From Pedobacter lusitanus (lineage in GTDB: Bacteria; Bacteroidota; Bacteroidia; Sphingobacteriales; Sphingobacteriaceae): a stretch of 64,000 bases of DNA. The notes below the pieces were generated by a model that had not been told where the DNA came from, ran no database searches, and was given only the letters and a program-made list of their open reading frames with translations. Location: assembly GCF_040026395.1 (NCBI RefSeq), contig NZ_CP157278.1:868001-932000 (forward strand). Direction: 5' to 3'. Positions within the stretch are counted from its first letter, which is position 1. Each line of letters opens with the position of its first letter. A program made the translations under genes and the position numbers. Shown here in pieces: positions 42,989-52,875 of this stretch.

Positions 42989-45900
42989 ATGAAATTAAAA
43001 TTACTACAGCTCTTTTCGCTGTTGATTCTGCTGTCTGTAAAGACATTTGCGCAGAATAAAACAATTACCGGCAAAGTTGTCGATCAGACTGATCATCAGC
43101 CAATTCCAGGAGTAAGCGTCCGTTTACACAACAAAAACACCGGCACAGTAACCAATGCACAGGGAGAATTTACACTTACGTTATCAGGAGATGAAAAATT
43201 CCTTGATTTCAGTTATATAGGTTATCTTTCCCAAAGTGTTAAAACGGGTGCTATTGCAGTAACTGTACAGCTTGTTCCGGATCTTCAGCAACTCAGCGAA
43301 GTGGTTGTAACCGGTTATGGTACTCAGGAACGAAAATTTATCTCCGGATCTATATCCACTATAAAAGGTGATCAGCTGAAAGATATTGCAGGATCCAGCT
43401 TCAACCAGCTGTTACAAGGCAAATCAACCGGTGTACAGGTATCCTCAGACTCCGGCGTACCAGGCGGAGGAGTTACCTTTCGTATCAGGGGGAACAACTC
43501 TATAAATGCTTCTGTTGAACCTTTATATGTAATAGACGGAGTGTTTGTAAACAGTAAGGATCCGATCACAACGAGCCTGGGTAATCAGGCCGGCTCTAAT
43601 CCATTATCAGATATTAATCCGGCAGATATTGAATCTCTGGTAATCTTAAAGGATGCGAATTCAACAGCTATTTATGGCTCACTGGGAGCTAACGGTGTGG
43701 TATTGGTAACTACCAGACGCGGAAAGCTGAATACTAAAGCAAAAATTAATTTAAGCACCTTCCAGGGCTGGTCTGATGCGAACAAAAAGTTTAAAACCGC
43801 CACTGGTCCTCAAACAGCTGAACTAGCCAATGAAGCTGTAATTAACACAGCAAAAGACCGGGGTACCGACCCAGCCACAATAACACTACCTTTTCCAAAT
43901 CCTTCTGCACTGCCAACCTATGACAGAATAAGCGATTTATTCAGAACTGCCAGAACTTCAAATTATGAAATCTCGGCACAAGGTGGCTCTGCAAACAGTA
44001 CTTATTATACAGGCTTAAGTTATCTAAAACAGGAATCTATTGTTAAGCCTTCCGGCTTTGAAAGATATACTGGCAGATTTAATTATGATAATAACCTCAC
44101 AGATAAACTGAAAGTAGGAACCAGTTTCAATTTCACACGCACTTTCAGAAATGTGAGCAGTAATGACAACAATGCAACAGGTGTAATTAATTCTGCAATA
44201 TTTCCAAGATCCTATCTTCCTGTATATAATACCGACGGTACTTTTGCCAGATACGGAAGTTTCGACAATCATATTGCCCTGATCGAAAACCTGAATAATT
44301 CTGCCGTGGGTTGGCGGACAATAGGTAATTTATTTGCTGAATATACAATATTACCGGAATTGAAACTGAGAAGCAGCTGGAGTATTGATAATAACAGCGC
44401 TTATGAAAACAATTACAGCAATACATTAATCAGTGCAGGTATCGCTTCTAACGGATCAGCATCTTCGTATGAAAGCAAGAACCTGGTATTAACCAATGAA
44501 CAGGTTTTAACTTATATTAAATCATTTGGAGAAGATAAAAAACATAATATTAATGCATTAATCGGGAATACGTTAAGCACTAATCTTGCACAGGGAACCA
44601 GTGCTACAGGAACCGGATTTGCAACCAATGCATTAACTGCTATACAGGATGCAGCAATCCGCTCAGGTTCCTCTTATCGCTCACAAAATAAACTGGTTTC
44701 TTTTTTTGGTAAGGCGAGTTATACTTTCAATCAGAAATATACTATCGACGGAAGTCTGAGAGCCGATGCTTCTTCTAAATTTGGAAAAAACAAGCAATGG
44801 GGATATTTTCCGTCAGGAGGATTGACCTGGAGAGCCGGACAGGAAGAGTTTATTTCCAAACTGGGAATCTTTAATGAACTGAAATTCAGAGCAAGTGCTG
44901 GTTTATCTGGTAATCAGAATGGAATTGGTGATTATGCAGCCCTTGGCCTTTGGAAAGCAGGTTACAATTATCTTGAAAATGCCGGGACAGCCCCTGCCCA
45001 GCTGGCCAATCCGGATCTGACCTGGGAAACTACCCGTCAGATAGATCTGGGAACAGAATTTTCAATTTTAAAAAACAGATTGAGTTTCACATTCGATTAT
45101 TACAATAAATACACCTATAATTTATTATTAAATGTCCCTGTGCCAAGTCGTTCAGGTTTTAGCTCACAATTACAAAACTTTGGAGCCGTAAGAAACAAAG
45201 GTCTGGAATTAAGTATTCATTCGGTCAATATTGAAACAAAGAACTTTAGCTGGACAACTGATTTCAATGTCTCTCAAAACACCAACAAAATCGAAAAATT
45301 AGCCTCTGACATTACATTAGGAGCTTCGGGAAGAAATATTTCGATACTGAGAGAAGGTTATGCCGTGAATTCTTTTCAGCTCTACAAACAGTTATATGTT
45401 GATCCGAATACTGGTAATGCGGTATATGAAGATGTCAACAACGATGGTCAGATCAATACAGCAGACAGGCAGATTGTTGGCAGTGCGATCCCTAAATATA
45501 CGGGTGGTTTAACCAATACCCTGACTTATAAAAACTTTGATTTTAACTTCTTCTTTTACTTTCAGCAGGGAAATAAGATTATAAATATGCATGATTTCTT
45601 TCTTGTTCATGGAGGAACACAGAATAATATTGGCTTTGATCCCAGACAATTGGAAAGATGGCAAAAACCAGGTGACATAACTGATATTCCAAGACTGACT
45701 ACTTACAGTGGTGATCCTGCAACGAATGGAGGTTCTGCCAATAACTATGGTGGCAATGTAGCCAGGCTGAGTACCCGCTATCTGGAAGATGGCTCATTCA
45801 TCAGACTCAAAAATATTACCCTGGGCTATTCTATTCCGTCTTTAATCACTAACAAATGGGGAATAAGTAAAGCGAGAATTTATGTATCAGGCACAAACCT

Positions 45901-46036
45901 GCTCACTTTCACTAAATACAAAGGATTAGACCCGGAAGTAAGTTCACAAAGTGCAGATCAGAATACTGCTGGCTATGACTGGGCTACGGTACCTCAGCCC
46001 AGAACAATACAGGCTGGCATAAGTGTAACATTTTAA
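42989..46036 (+). CDS. SusC/RagA family TonB-linked outer-membrane transporter
   Basis: The 1015-residue protein has a signal peptide (VKTFAQ-N, about residue 22), a regulatory beta-domain (ITGKVVDQTDHQPIPGVSVR), the SusC signature LSEVVVTGYGTQERKFISGS, plug motifs FRIRGNNSINASVEPLYVID and DIESLVILKDANSTAIYGSL, and a barrel ending in FTKYKGLDPEV...GISVTF. It imports a nutrient with TonB energy; the ligand is unknown. I chose the ATG at 42989 (MKLKLLQLF) because it starts a normal signal peptide; an ATG at 42962 would add nine residues. It is the first gene of an operon with the SusD gene 19 bp downstream. Confidence 0.94.
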   Translation: MKLKLLQLFSLLILLSVKTFAQNKTITGKVVDQTDHQPIPGVSVRLHNKNTGTVTNAQGEFTLTLSGDEKFLDFSYIGYLSQSVKTGAIAVTVQLVPDLQQLSEVVVTGYGTQERKFISGSISTIKGDQLKDIAGSSFNQLLQGKSTGVQVSSDSGVPGGGVTFRIRGNNSINASVEPLYVIDGVFVNSKDPITTSLGNQAGSNPLSDINPADIESLVILKDANSTAIYGSLGANGVVLVTTRRGKLNTKAKINLSTFQGWSDANKKFKTATGPQTAELANEAVINTAKDRGTDPATITLPFPNPSALPTYDRISDLFRTARTSNYEISAQGGSANSTYYTGLSYLKQESIVKPSGFERYTGRFNYDNNLTDKLKVGTSFNFTRTFRNVSSNDNNATGVINSAIFPRSYLPVYNTDGTFARYGSFDNHIALIENLNNSAVGWRTIGNLFAEYTILPELKLRSSWSIDNNSAYENNYSNTLISAGIASNGSASSYESKNLVLTNEQVLTYIKSFGEDKKHNINALIGNTLSTNLAQGTSATGTGFATNALTAIQDAAIRSGSSYRSQNKLVSFFGKASYTFNQKYTIDGSLRADASSKFGKNKQWGYFPSGGLTWRAGQEEFISKLGIFNELKFRASAGLSGNQNGIGDYAALGLWKAGYNYLENAGTAPAQLANPDLTWETTRQIDLGTEFSILKNRLSFTFDYYNKYTYNLLLNVPVPSRSGFSSQLQNFGAVRNKGLELSIHSVNIETKNFSWTTDFNVSQNTNKIEKLASDITLGASGRNISILREGYAVNSFQLYKQLYVDPNTGNAVYEDVNNDGQINTADRQIVGSAIPKYTGGLTNTLTYKNFDFNFFFYFQQGNKIINMHDFFLVHGGTQNNIGFDPRQLERWQKPGDITDIPRLTTYSGDPATNGGSANNYGGNVARLSTRYLEDGSFIRLKNITLGYSIPSLITNKWGISKARIYVSGTNLLTFTKYKGLDPEVSSQSADQNTAGYDWATVPQPRTIQAGISVTF

Positions 46037-46054
46037 TTTTTTAAAACGATCAAT

Positions 46055-47401
46055 ATGAAATATCAGAATAAATATATCACTGCAACCTCTCTCCTGATTC
46101 TGTCTTTGCTATTGGGCTCCTGCAAGAAATATCTGGAAGAAAAACCCAACAATGCAATTCCCTCAACTACTGCAATTACCGATGCGGGAACAGCAAGAGC
46201 TGCTATTTTAGGAGCTTATGACGGACTGCAAAGTTATTATAGTGCAGACTATATTACCTTAGGAACAATTACAGCAGATAATGTTGGTTTTAATGGCACC
46301 TTAAGTGAATACCTTCAGCTCGATCAGAATGCAATTCCTGCTGATAATGTGATTACTGTATCTGTTTATCAAAAGATATATAGCACAATCAATTCAGCGA
46401 ACAGCGTAATTGCCGGTTTACCAGCTGTAACAGACCCGCTGTTAAATCAGACAGAAAAAAACAAAATTCTTGGAGAAGCTTATTTTATCAGGGCACTAAG
46501 TTATTTTGATCTGGCCAGAGGCTGGGGAGGCGTACAGTTACAACTTAAACCAACGGCAGATATTAATGGAATAAAAGGTATCAAAAGAAGTACATTATCC
46601 CAAACTTATGATCAGGTTCTTGCCGATCTCGTACAGGCTGAACAACTGTTACCAGAGGATGATTCAAATACCAGAAACAGAGCACAAAAAAGTACAACAA
46701 AGGCTTTACGCGCAAGGTTAAATTTATATCGCGAAAACTGGGCTGATGCGGTAACGTATGCTACACAAGTGATAGACAAACCCAAATTTGCACTGGTCAG
46801 CAATTATAAAACTTTTTTCACTGCACCATTTTTAAGTACTGAATCTGTATTTGAACTGACTTTCTCAGCAAATGATCAAAACGGCTATTGGTCAGTATGG
46901 TATCCAAGTTCTATGGGTGGTTCATATACGTTGAAACCATCGGCCTCACTAATCAGTAAAATAAATAACCCGGCAGTTGGCGGATCAAGAAAAAGTCTCA
47001 TAGATGGTACTGGAAATAGTGTTTATGGGGTATTATATAATACTACCGGGGTCAGCATAGATCCTTCATATCTGATTAGAATTGCTGAGCTTTATCTGAT
47101 CCGCGCAGAAGCAAAAGCACAGCTGAATGATCTGAGCGGAGCATTGACGGATCTTAATATTATACGCAAAAGAGCTGGTGCAACGCCACTCACTTCGGGT
47201 ACACAAGCAGAAATATTACAGGCAATTGCAGAAGAAAACAGTATTGAGTTTGCTTTTGAAGCACATCGCTGGTTTGATCTTGTAAGAACAAAACAAGCTG
47301 GCAAAGTGTTGGGATTGACTAATACAAATTACTGGTTATTCCCTATTCCTTATTCAGATATACTTTCTGATCCGGACGTAGTTCAAAATCCAGGTTATTA
47401 A
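46055..47401 (+). CDS. RagB/SusD family outer-membrane lipoprotein
   Basis: The 448-residue lipoprotein has signal LLLGSC (Cys24) then KKYLEEKP, the usual RagB start. The middle has KNKILGEAYFIRALSYFDLARGWG (the RALxYFDLxRxWG motif) and the end has LIRAEAKAQLNDLSGALTDLN followed by EFAFEAHRWFDLVRT and YWLFPIPYSDI, all family hallmarks. It captures the ligand for the adjacent SusC channel. A strong intrinsic terminator lies 13 bp after the stop, so this is a two-gene operon with no degradative enzymes attached, unlike the first locus. Confidence 0.95.
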   Translation: MKYQNKYITATSLLILSLLLGSCKKYLEEKPNNAIPSTTAITDAGTARAAILGAYDGLQSYYSADYITLGTITADNVGFNGTLSEYLQLDQNAIPADNVITVSVYQKIYSTINSANSVIAGLPAVTDPLLNQTEKNKILGEAYFIRALSYFDLARGWGGVQLQLKPTADINGIKGIKRSTLSQTYDQVLADLVQAEQLLPEDDSNTRNRAQKSTTKALRARLNLYRENWADAVTYATQVIDKPKFALVSNYKTFFTAPFLSTESVFELTFSANDQNGYWSVWYPSSMGGSYTLKPSASLISKINNPAVGGSRKSLIDGTGNSVYGVLYNTTGVSIDPSYLIRIAELYLIRAEAKAQLNDLSGALTDLNIIRKRAGATPLTSGTQAEILQAIAEENSIEFAFEAHRWFDLVRTKQAGKVLGLTNTNYWLFPIPYSDILSDPDVVQNPGY

Positions 47402-47413
47402 ACTGAGTTAATT

Positions 47414-47445
47414 ATACGATCCGCTATAAGCGGGTCGTATTTTGC
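47414..47445 (+). terminator. intrinsic terminator after susD
   Basis: ATACGATCCGC (47414-47424) and GCGGGTCGTAT (47430-47440) pair with one G-T wobble around TATAA, followed by TTTT. Confidence 0.9.
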
Positions 47446-47878
47446 TACTATTTAAAAGAATTTACGCCAGAATCTCAGTTCTTTACAATTCTACTTTTAA
47501 ATTGTCTCGAAAAAAAACCGCAAATCCTCATATCGCCACAAAAACAATCCAGAAAAAACAAAAAACAGAGATAAAACCACAAATCATCAAGCATAAGTTT
47601 CAATAATAAGGCGATATAAAAAAAAACAATACAATAAAGCAACATTTCAACAGGTTGCTTGCATAATAAAAACAATATAACAAATGATATTGTAAAGAGA
47701 AAACATAAAATGAATTAGATTAAACTACAATCCCTTCTTAAAATCATAAAACCATGTCTTAAAAACGGACAATTCAACTTAAAGAAGAAGATATAGAATA
47801 AAAAAAACAGTAAACATAGATGTCACAATAAATTTATTGTAATATTTTAGTTAGATTACAGTCTAAACGAACCTAACT
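47446..47878. other. AT-rich non-coding spacer with operator-like palindromes
   Basis: I see no credible gene; a minus-strand frame here is low-complexity AT-rich sequence. ACAATAAATTTATTGT (47825-47840) is a perfect 16-bp palindrome 38 bp before the receptor ATG, and TTAGA...TCTAA (47850-47865) follows. These could be operators of the receptor gene. Confidence 0.5.
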
Positions 47879-50764
47879 ATGATAAAAATCTTACTAAAAA
47901 CCGTATTTATTGTCTTTTTCACTGTGATTTCATGCCAGTTATCCGCTCAGATACTGAAAGGAAAAGTTACTGATTCTACCGGACTCTTTATTCCTGGTGC
48001 TACTATCCAGGTTATAGGACATAAATTAGGAACCTCTACGGATGCTAATGGAAAGTATGCTATAAAATTTCCAAAAACAGGCACTTACAGAATCCGTGTG
48101 TCATTTACCGGTTATCAGAATACAGAAACTGACATCCAAATGGACAGCATTTCAAAAACAATGGATTTTGCGCTGTCAGACACTAAAACCTTATTGCAGA
48201 ACGTCGTGGTTATTGGCTCCAGATCGTCTGTACCGAGAACAAACATTGAAAGTGTAGTTCCTGTAGATTTGATTACCAGTAAAGATGTAAAAACCTTTGC
48301 TCAGGTGGATCTTACACAGATCCTGAATTACGTCGCCCCATCATTCAGTTCAAACAGACAAACTGTTGCTGATGGTACAGATCATATTGACCCGGCTTCA
48401 TTACGTGGCTTAGGCCCTGACCAGGTACTGGTCTTAGTTAACGGAAAACGCAGACATACTACTGCTCTGGTTAACATCAATGGTACATTTGGACGTGGTT
48501 CGGTAGGTACTGACTTAAATTCAATTCCGGTATCTGCAATTGAACGTATTGAAGTTTTACGGGATGGTGCTGCTGCTCAGTATGGTTCTGATGCAATTGC
48601 AGGCGTAATTAACATTGTACTTAAAAAGGTAACACCTTACAGCTTTTCAACTTCTTTTGGGCAGTCTGATTCAAAAGCGCTGGGGCGCAATTTCAGTGAC
48701 GGGCGAACATTTCAAGCCGATTTCAGTAAAGGCTGGGCATTCAGAAATGATAAAGGTTTTATTAATCTGGCCGGCCAGTATATCAATCGTGAATATACAA
48801 ACCGCGGCGGTTTAGACACTCGTCCGCTCTTATATTCTGCTGCACCGACCAAAGGTGCTTTGGAAAGTGAGGCTACATTTGAAGCCAGATATGCAAGTTT
48901 AAAGGCAGCAGATGATGCAAGAGCCACAGCAAACGGACTGGATAGAAATAATATGCGTGTTGGTAATTCAGATTCAAAAAACGGAGGTTTCTTTTTAAAT
49001 GGACAATATAATTTCAATAAAAACTCCAATCTTTATTTTGCCACAGGTTATACCCATAAAACGGGCAGTGCTGCCGGATTTTTCCGCTTACCAACTCAAA
49101 CTACCCAGATTGACCTGACTTTATTCCCCAATGGCTTTCTTCCTTTTATAGATACAAAAATCAACGATCTATCTTTCTCGGTAGGTTCAAAAGGTAAAAT
49201 TGGCACCTGGGATTATGATATCAGCAATACAAGCGGTCAGAATACAATTAAGTTCAACATCAATAATACTGTAAATGCCTCCCTCCCTCTAGGCACAAGT
49301 CCAACTTCATTTTATGCCGGTGAATTATTATTCAGACAGAACACAAGCAATCTTGATTTAAATAAGAAATACGAATTTGATGGTGGACTGATGACCTCAT
49401 TAAATACAGCTTTTGGTGGAGAATTCAGGATTGATAATTATCAGATCAAAGCAGGCGATGAATTATCTTATTCATTCGGACAACCATCAGCAGGTATTCC
49501 GGGAAGAATGGTTGGCACTTCATTTACTGCAGCCGGTGCCCAGGTTTTCCCCGGCTTTAAACCTGGAAATGCTATCGATAAATCAAGGAATAACGTAAGT
49601 GCCTATGCAGATTTTGAAGCCGAATTTGGCCCGAGAGTCTTACTGGAAGCTGCCGGCCGTTATGAGAATTACAGTGATTTCGGCTCCAATTTCTCTTATA
49701 AATTTACAGGGAAAATAAAATTATTCGGAGATATTTCACTACGTGGGGCATATGCTACAGGTTTCAGAGCTCCATCCCTGCACCAACGTTATTTCAATAA
49801 CGAAAGTACACAGTTTGTAGCCGGCAACCCAACCCAGGTATTAACCGTTAATAATGATAATGCTATTGTCTCCCAATTTGGCGTAGGTTCATTGAAACCT
49901 GAAATTTCGAGATCAGGAAGTTTGGGACTAGCCGGAAAAATTGCTAAGACTTTTACTTTTACCATAGATGCTTATAATATTGACATTAAAGACCGTATCG
50001 TTTTTTCAAGTCAGTATGCACGTGAAAGAACAAGCAGCGGAGCATTAATTCCAACCGGAGTAGTTAACCAGATATTAAACACAGTTGACCCTAATGCTCA
50101 GGTGAATAGTGTACAGTTTTTCACCAATGCAATTACAACAAATACTGCTGGTTTAGATGTGGTATTAACCAACAGATTTAATTTAGGGACTAAAAGCAAT
50201 TTATTACTAACTGTTGCAGGTAATTTAAACAAGACTGTGGTAAGAAGTATAAATGGTTCAGATAAAATAGAAAGTGACCCTACCCTGAAAGCTAAATTAT
50301 TTGATCGCCTGGAACGTTCACGCTATGAGAGCTCAGTTCCAAAAAATAAACTTAATATTACTGCAAACTATACTATTGATAAACTGAGTCTGGTTATAAG
50401 AACAGTACGTTTTGGTGAAGTTACTTATCTCAATGCAATTGATCCGACGGTTGCTGCAAATAATTTACCTGCAGAACTGGATCAAACCTTTAACCCAAAA
50501 TGGATAACAGACTTTTCCGTGAGTTATGCGGCAAATAAATCATTAACATTAACTATAGGTGCAAATAACGTTTTTGATATATATCCTGATAAGTTATACA
50601 TTAATCCAAGAAATAACGAGAACAATTTAAGTGGTATCTCTACCGACAATTATACTGGCGGCCTTGATAACACATCTAACGGAAGATTTTTATATCCAAG
50701 GGCAATCAGCCAGTTTGGTTATAGCGGCCGTTATGTATATGGTAAAATTGCCTGTACTTTCTAA
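47879..50764 (+). CDS. TonB-dependent receptor with N-terminal regulatory beta-domain
   Basis: The 961-residue protein has a signal peptide (QLSAQ-I, about residue 24), a carboxypeptidase-like domain (about 26-100), a plug (about 120-240, with LRGLGPDQVLVLVNGKRRHT and IERIEVLRDGAAAQYGSDAIAGVINIVL) and a beta-barrel ending YVYGKIACTF. It lacks a SusD partner. The plug sequence is of the general siderophore/vitamin/oligomer receptor type (RRHTTALVNINGTFGRG), so the substrate may be a metal complex or other small molecule. A palindrome 38 bp upstream and the absence of operon partners suggest dedicated regulation. Confidence 0.92.
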   Translation: MIKILLKTVFIVFFTVISCQLSAQILKGKVTDSTGLFIPGATIQVIGHKLGTSTDANGKYAIKFPKTGTYRIRVSFTGYQNTETDIQMDSISKTMDFALSDTKTLLQNVVVIGSRSSVPRTNIESVVPVDLITSKDVKTFAQVDLTQILNYVAPSFSSNRQTVADGTDHIDPASLRGLGPDQVLVLVNGKRRHTTALVNINGTFGRGSVGTDLNSIPVSAIERIEVLRDGAAAQYGSDAIAGVINIVLKKVTPYSFSTSFGQSDSKALGRNFSDGRTFQADFSKGWAFRNDKGFINLAGQYINREYTNRGGLDTRPLLYSAAPTKGALESEATFEARYASLKAADDARATANGLDRNNMRVGNSDSKNGGFFLNGQYNFNKNSNLYFATGYTHKTGSAAGFFRLPTQTTQIDLTLFPNGFLPFIDTKINDLSFSVGSKGKIGTWDYDISNTSGQNTIKFNINNTVNASLPLGTSPTSFYAGELLFRQNTSNLDLNKKYEFDGGLMTSLNTAFGGEFRIDNYQIKAGDELSYSFGQPSAGIPGRMVGTSFTAAGAQVFPGFKPGNAIDKSRNNVSAYADFEAEFGPRVLLEAAGRYENYSDFGSNFSYKFTGKIKLFGDISLRGAYATGFRAPSLHQRYFNNESTQFVAGNPTQVLTVNNDNAIVSQFGVGSLKPEISRSGSLGLAGKIAKTFTFTIDAYNIDIKDRIVFSSQYARERTSSGALIPTGVVNQILNTVDPNAQVNSVQFFTNAITTNTAGLDVVLTNRFNLGTKSNLLLTVAGNLNKTVVRSINGSDKIESDPTLKAKLFDRLERSRYESSVPKNKLNITANYTIDKLSLVIRTVRFGEVTYLNAIDPTVAANNLPAELDQTFNPKWITDFSVSYAANKSLTLTIGANNVFDIYPDKLYINPRNNENNLSGISTDNYTGGLDNTSNGRFLYPRAISQFGYSGRYVYGKIACTF

Positions 50765-50778
50765 ATTGAGTTAATTAT

Positions 50779-50813
50779 AAAATGGAAAGGGCTAATTAGC
50801 CTTTTCCATTTTA
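50779..50813. terminator. bidirectional hairpin terminator
   Basis: AAAATGGAAAGGGCTA and TAGCCTTTTCCATTTT form a nearly exact hairpin between the receptor stop (50764) and the convergent membrane-protein gene, overlapping the last codons of the latter. Confidence 0.8.
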
Positions 50814-51448
50814 TATTCTTCAATTTCGCGGACAAACTCCATTGCTTTCATCAGGCTTTTTCCGCCAAAACTTTCCATAATATACCTTACCCATTTTCTG
50901 TGTATATTTTTCATGGTTAAAGTCCTGTACAGATAAATTGATACAACTATAAAAAAAGTAACTACAACAAATTGAATCAGCCAGAACGTTGTCCCTGCAT
51001 GTGCAACCAGCTCATCAGAATAATAAAAAGTACAGTAAAGCGGAGCCTGCAAAATTAATATCCTGCCTACATTATTCAATGAAGCCTGTATCAAACTTAA
51101 TTTTTGCTGAGCCTGTGTAACACTCTCTGCAATATTAATCTGATCGAGCAACGCTAAATGTCTTATATAAGCTCCTACAGCAAAAACATTAAACAAAAGA
51201 ATTATTCCAATTGAGATGAAGAAATAGAGATTATTGCGCCCATAATACATCAGAAAACCTAAAAATATGACCCACAGTATTCCCAATACGAGAACAACCA
51301 CCTGATTTCTCTGAAATGAGCTGATTTTTGCAGTTGCTTTATCAGTCTGCATTTCTCGTATTATTTTATAATTCAAAGCCAGAGATTTCTCCAGCTTTTT
51401 ATCATATTCCTGCCACAACTGTTTAATATCCTGCTCTTCCATTTTCAT
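50792..51448 (-). CDS. four-helix membrane protein paired with an ECF sigma factor
   Basis: The 218-residue protein has a charged cytoplasmic N-terminus (about 1-45, LWQEYDKKLEKSLALNYKII) and four membrane segments (around 49-68, 73-93, 130-147 and 152-173), then a charged C-terminal tail. It lies 21 bp after the sigma factor gene on the same strand. A soluble N-terminus before a membrane bundle next to an ECF sigma gene is the layout of an anti-sigma factor, but I see no zinc motif or known anti-sigma fold. It is a candidate regulator only. Confidence 0.7.
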   Translation of the reverse strand: MKMEEQDIKQLWQEYDKKLEKSLALNYKIIREMQTDKATAKISSFQRNQVVVLVLGILWVIFLGFLMYYGRNNLYFFISIGIILLFNVFAVGAYIRHLALLDQINIAESVTQAQQKLSLIQASLNNVGRILILQAPLYCTFYYSDELVAHAGTTFWLIQFVVVTFFIVVSIYLYRTLTMKNIHRKWVRYIMESFGGKSLMKAMEFVREIEEYKMEKAN

Positions 51449-51469
51449 ATTTTCTTTATTTTCAAATCC

Positions 51470-51985
51470 TTAATTCCGATCACTAACTTTTAAAAAACGC
51501 TGTTTTAATTTTTCTTTAATCCTGTTGATTTTAGTTCCGATGTTTGTTTCAGAAAGCCCTAATATTTCTGCCATTTCCTTCTGGCTTTTTTCTTCGAGAT
51601 ACAATAACATTAATGCTCTGTCCAGCTCTTTCAATTCGCTAATAAAGTGCTGAAGCAGAAGGAGCTCATTGCGGTTGTCTACGGGCTCAGCTTCACCGAT
51701 AAATTCAATCATCGATCCGGAAATCGGCATAATCAGGTCGTTTTTCTTTCTCTCTTTTCTATAAAAGGTAATCGCAACGTTCAAAGCGACTCTGTACATC
51801 CAGGTAGATAACTTAGCGGTCTGATTATAACCGGGATAAGCGCGCCATAGCTGTAAGGTAATTTCCTGTATAAGGTCTTTTTTATCTTCTTCATCTTTAT
51901 TAAAGGAACCAGCAATCTTATAAATGATTCCCTTATTCTGCTCAATTACAGTTAGAAATTGCTCCTGCTGGTCTGATGTATTCAT
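51470..51985 (-). CDS. ECF-type RNA polymerase sigma factor
   Basis: The 171-residue protein has sigma region 2 (about 15-85, with DLIQEITLQLWRAYPGYNQTAKLSTWMYRVALNVAITFYRKE) and region 4 (about 110-165, with LMLLYLEEKSQKEMAEILGLSETNIGTKINR), linked by a variable loop. Region 1 and region 3 are absent, as in the ECF group. It directs RNA polymerase to a stress- or envelope-type regulon. I chose the ATG at 51985; the frame extends upstream but the extra 24 residues have no family support. The downstream membrane protein may control it. Confidence 0.92.
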   Translation of the reverse strand: MNTSDQQEQFLTVIEQNKGIIYKIAGSFNKDEEDKKDLIQEITLQLWRAYPGYNQTAKLSTWMYRVALNVAITFYRKERKKNDLIMPISGSMIEFIGEAEPVDNRNELLLLQHFISELKELDRALMLLYLEEKSQKEMAEILGLSETNIGTKINRIKEKLKQRFLKVSDRN

Positions 51986-52133
51986 GGCTGTGCCTGTGCT
52001 GTTATTAAAGTTAATTTTTAATCCACCAATTATTCGAAGCAAAAGGCAGAATGTCACACTATTGGAAAATAAAATATTTCAACAAAGAAATATCTGTTGT
52101 CTATCGCCAATAAAATCATATTAACTTTGCGGC

Positions 52134-52799
52134 ATGAATAAAGAAATTGCAGTTATTTTTGATATGGACGGAGTCATCTGTCATACTAACCCATACCACT
52201 CTCTTGCTTTTCGTGAGTTTTTTGCAACCCGGAATCTAACTCCGACTGATGAAGATTTTGCTGCTCATATGTTTGGAAAAAGTAACAGTTATATCTTATC
52301 TCACTTCCTGAACAGGCCCATTTCCGGTCAAGAATTATTACAGATGGAAGATGAAAAAGAGAGTCTTTTCAGAAAGATTTATGCACCACATATTGAGCCA
52401 ATCACCGGTATAATTGAATTCATTACTGACCTCAAGCATAACGGTGTAAAACTGGGAGTTGCCACATCAGCTCCATACGCCAATCTCGATCTGATTTTAA
52501 GTGAGGTTCCAATTCGTAAAGAATTGGGTTCTGTCATGGCCAGTGAAGATGTGAAAAAACATAAACCAGATCCTGAGGTATACCTTACTTCGGCTAAAAA
52601 TCTGGGAGTCTCACCAGATCAGTGCCTTGTTTTTGAAGATTCATTTTCCGGCATATCGGCTGCACTAAATGCGGGAATGCGGGTAGTAGGTGTACTTAGT
52701 TCCCATAGCATAGAAGAATTGCCAAAGTGTAATTTATATATAAATAATTATACAGAATTATCATATAATAAAATTAAAACATTGTTTCTTAAAGCATAA
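52134..52799 (+). CDS. HAD family hydrolase (beta-phosphoglucomutase-like)
   Basis: The 221-residue protein has motif I FDMDGVICHTN (Asp10 and Asp12), a helical cap (about 15-85), motif II Thr/Ser in VATSAPYANLD, Lys in VKKHKPDPEVYL and motif IV LVFEDSFSGISAALNAGM. It is a phosphatase or phosphoglucomutase-like enzyme of sugar phosphate metabolism. A TAACTTTG element at 52123-52130 ends three bases before the ATG, so the mRNA may have almost no leader. The next gene follows on the same strand after 76 bp. Confidence 0.92.
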   Translation: MNKEIAVIFDMDGVICHTNPYHSLAFREFFATRNLTPTDEDFAAHMFGKSNSYILSHFLNRPISGQELLQMEDEKESLFRKIYAPHIEPITGIIEFITDLKHNGVKLGVATSAPYANLDLILSEVPIRKELGSVMASEDVKKHKPDPEVYLTSAKNLGVSPDQCLVFEDSFSGISAALNAGMRVVGVLSSHSIEELPKCNLYINNYTELSYNKIKTLFLKA

Positions 52800-52875
52800 A
52801 AATGTGGCATCATTTTTCTGGCAGATCCGTTACTATGACCTGAATATCATAGCAACAGATCTAAAATTCATAAAA

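Noticed and set aside
47475..47675. Minus-strand 66-residue hydrophobic frame
   Set aside because: It is AT-rich, low-complexity sequence with no promoter or family features, in a spacer after a terminator.
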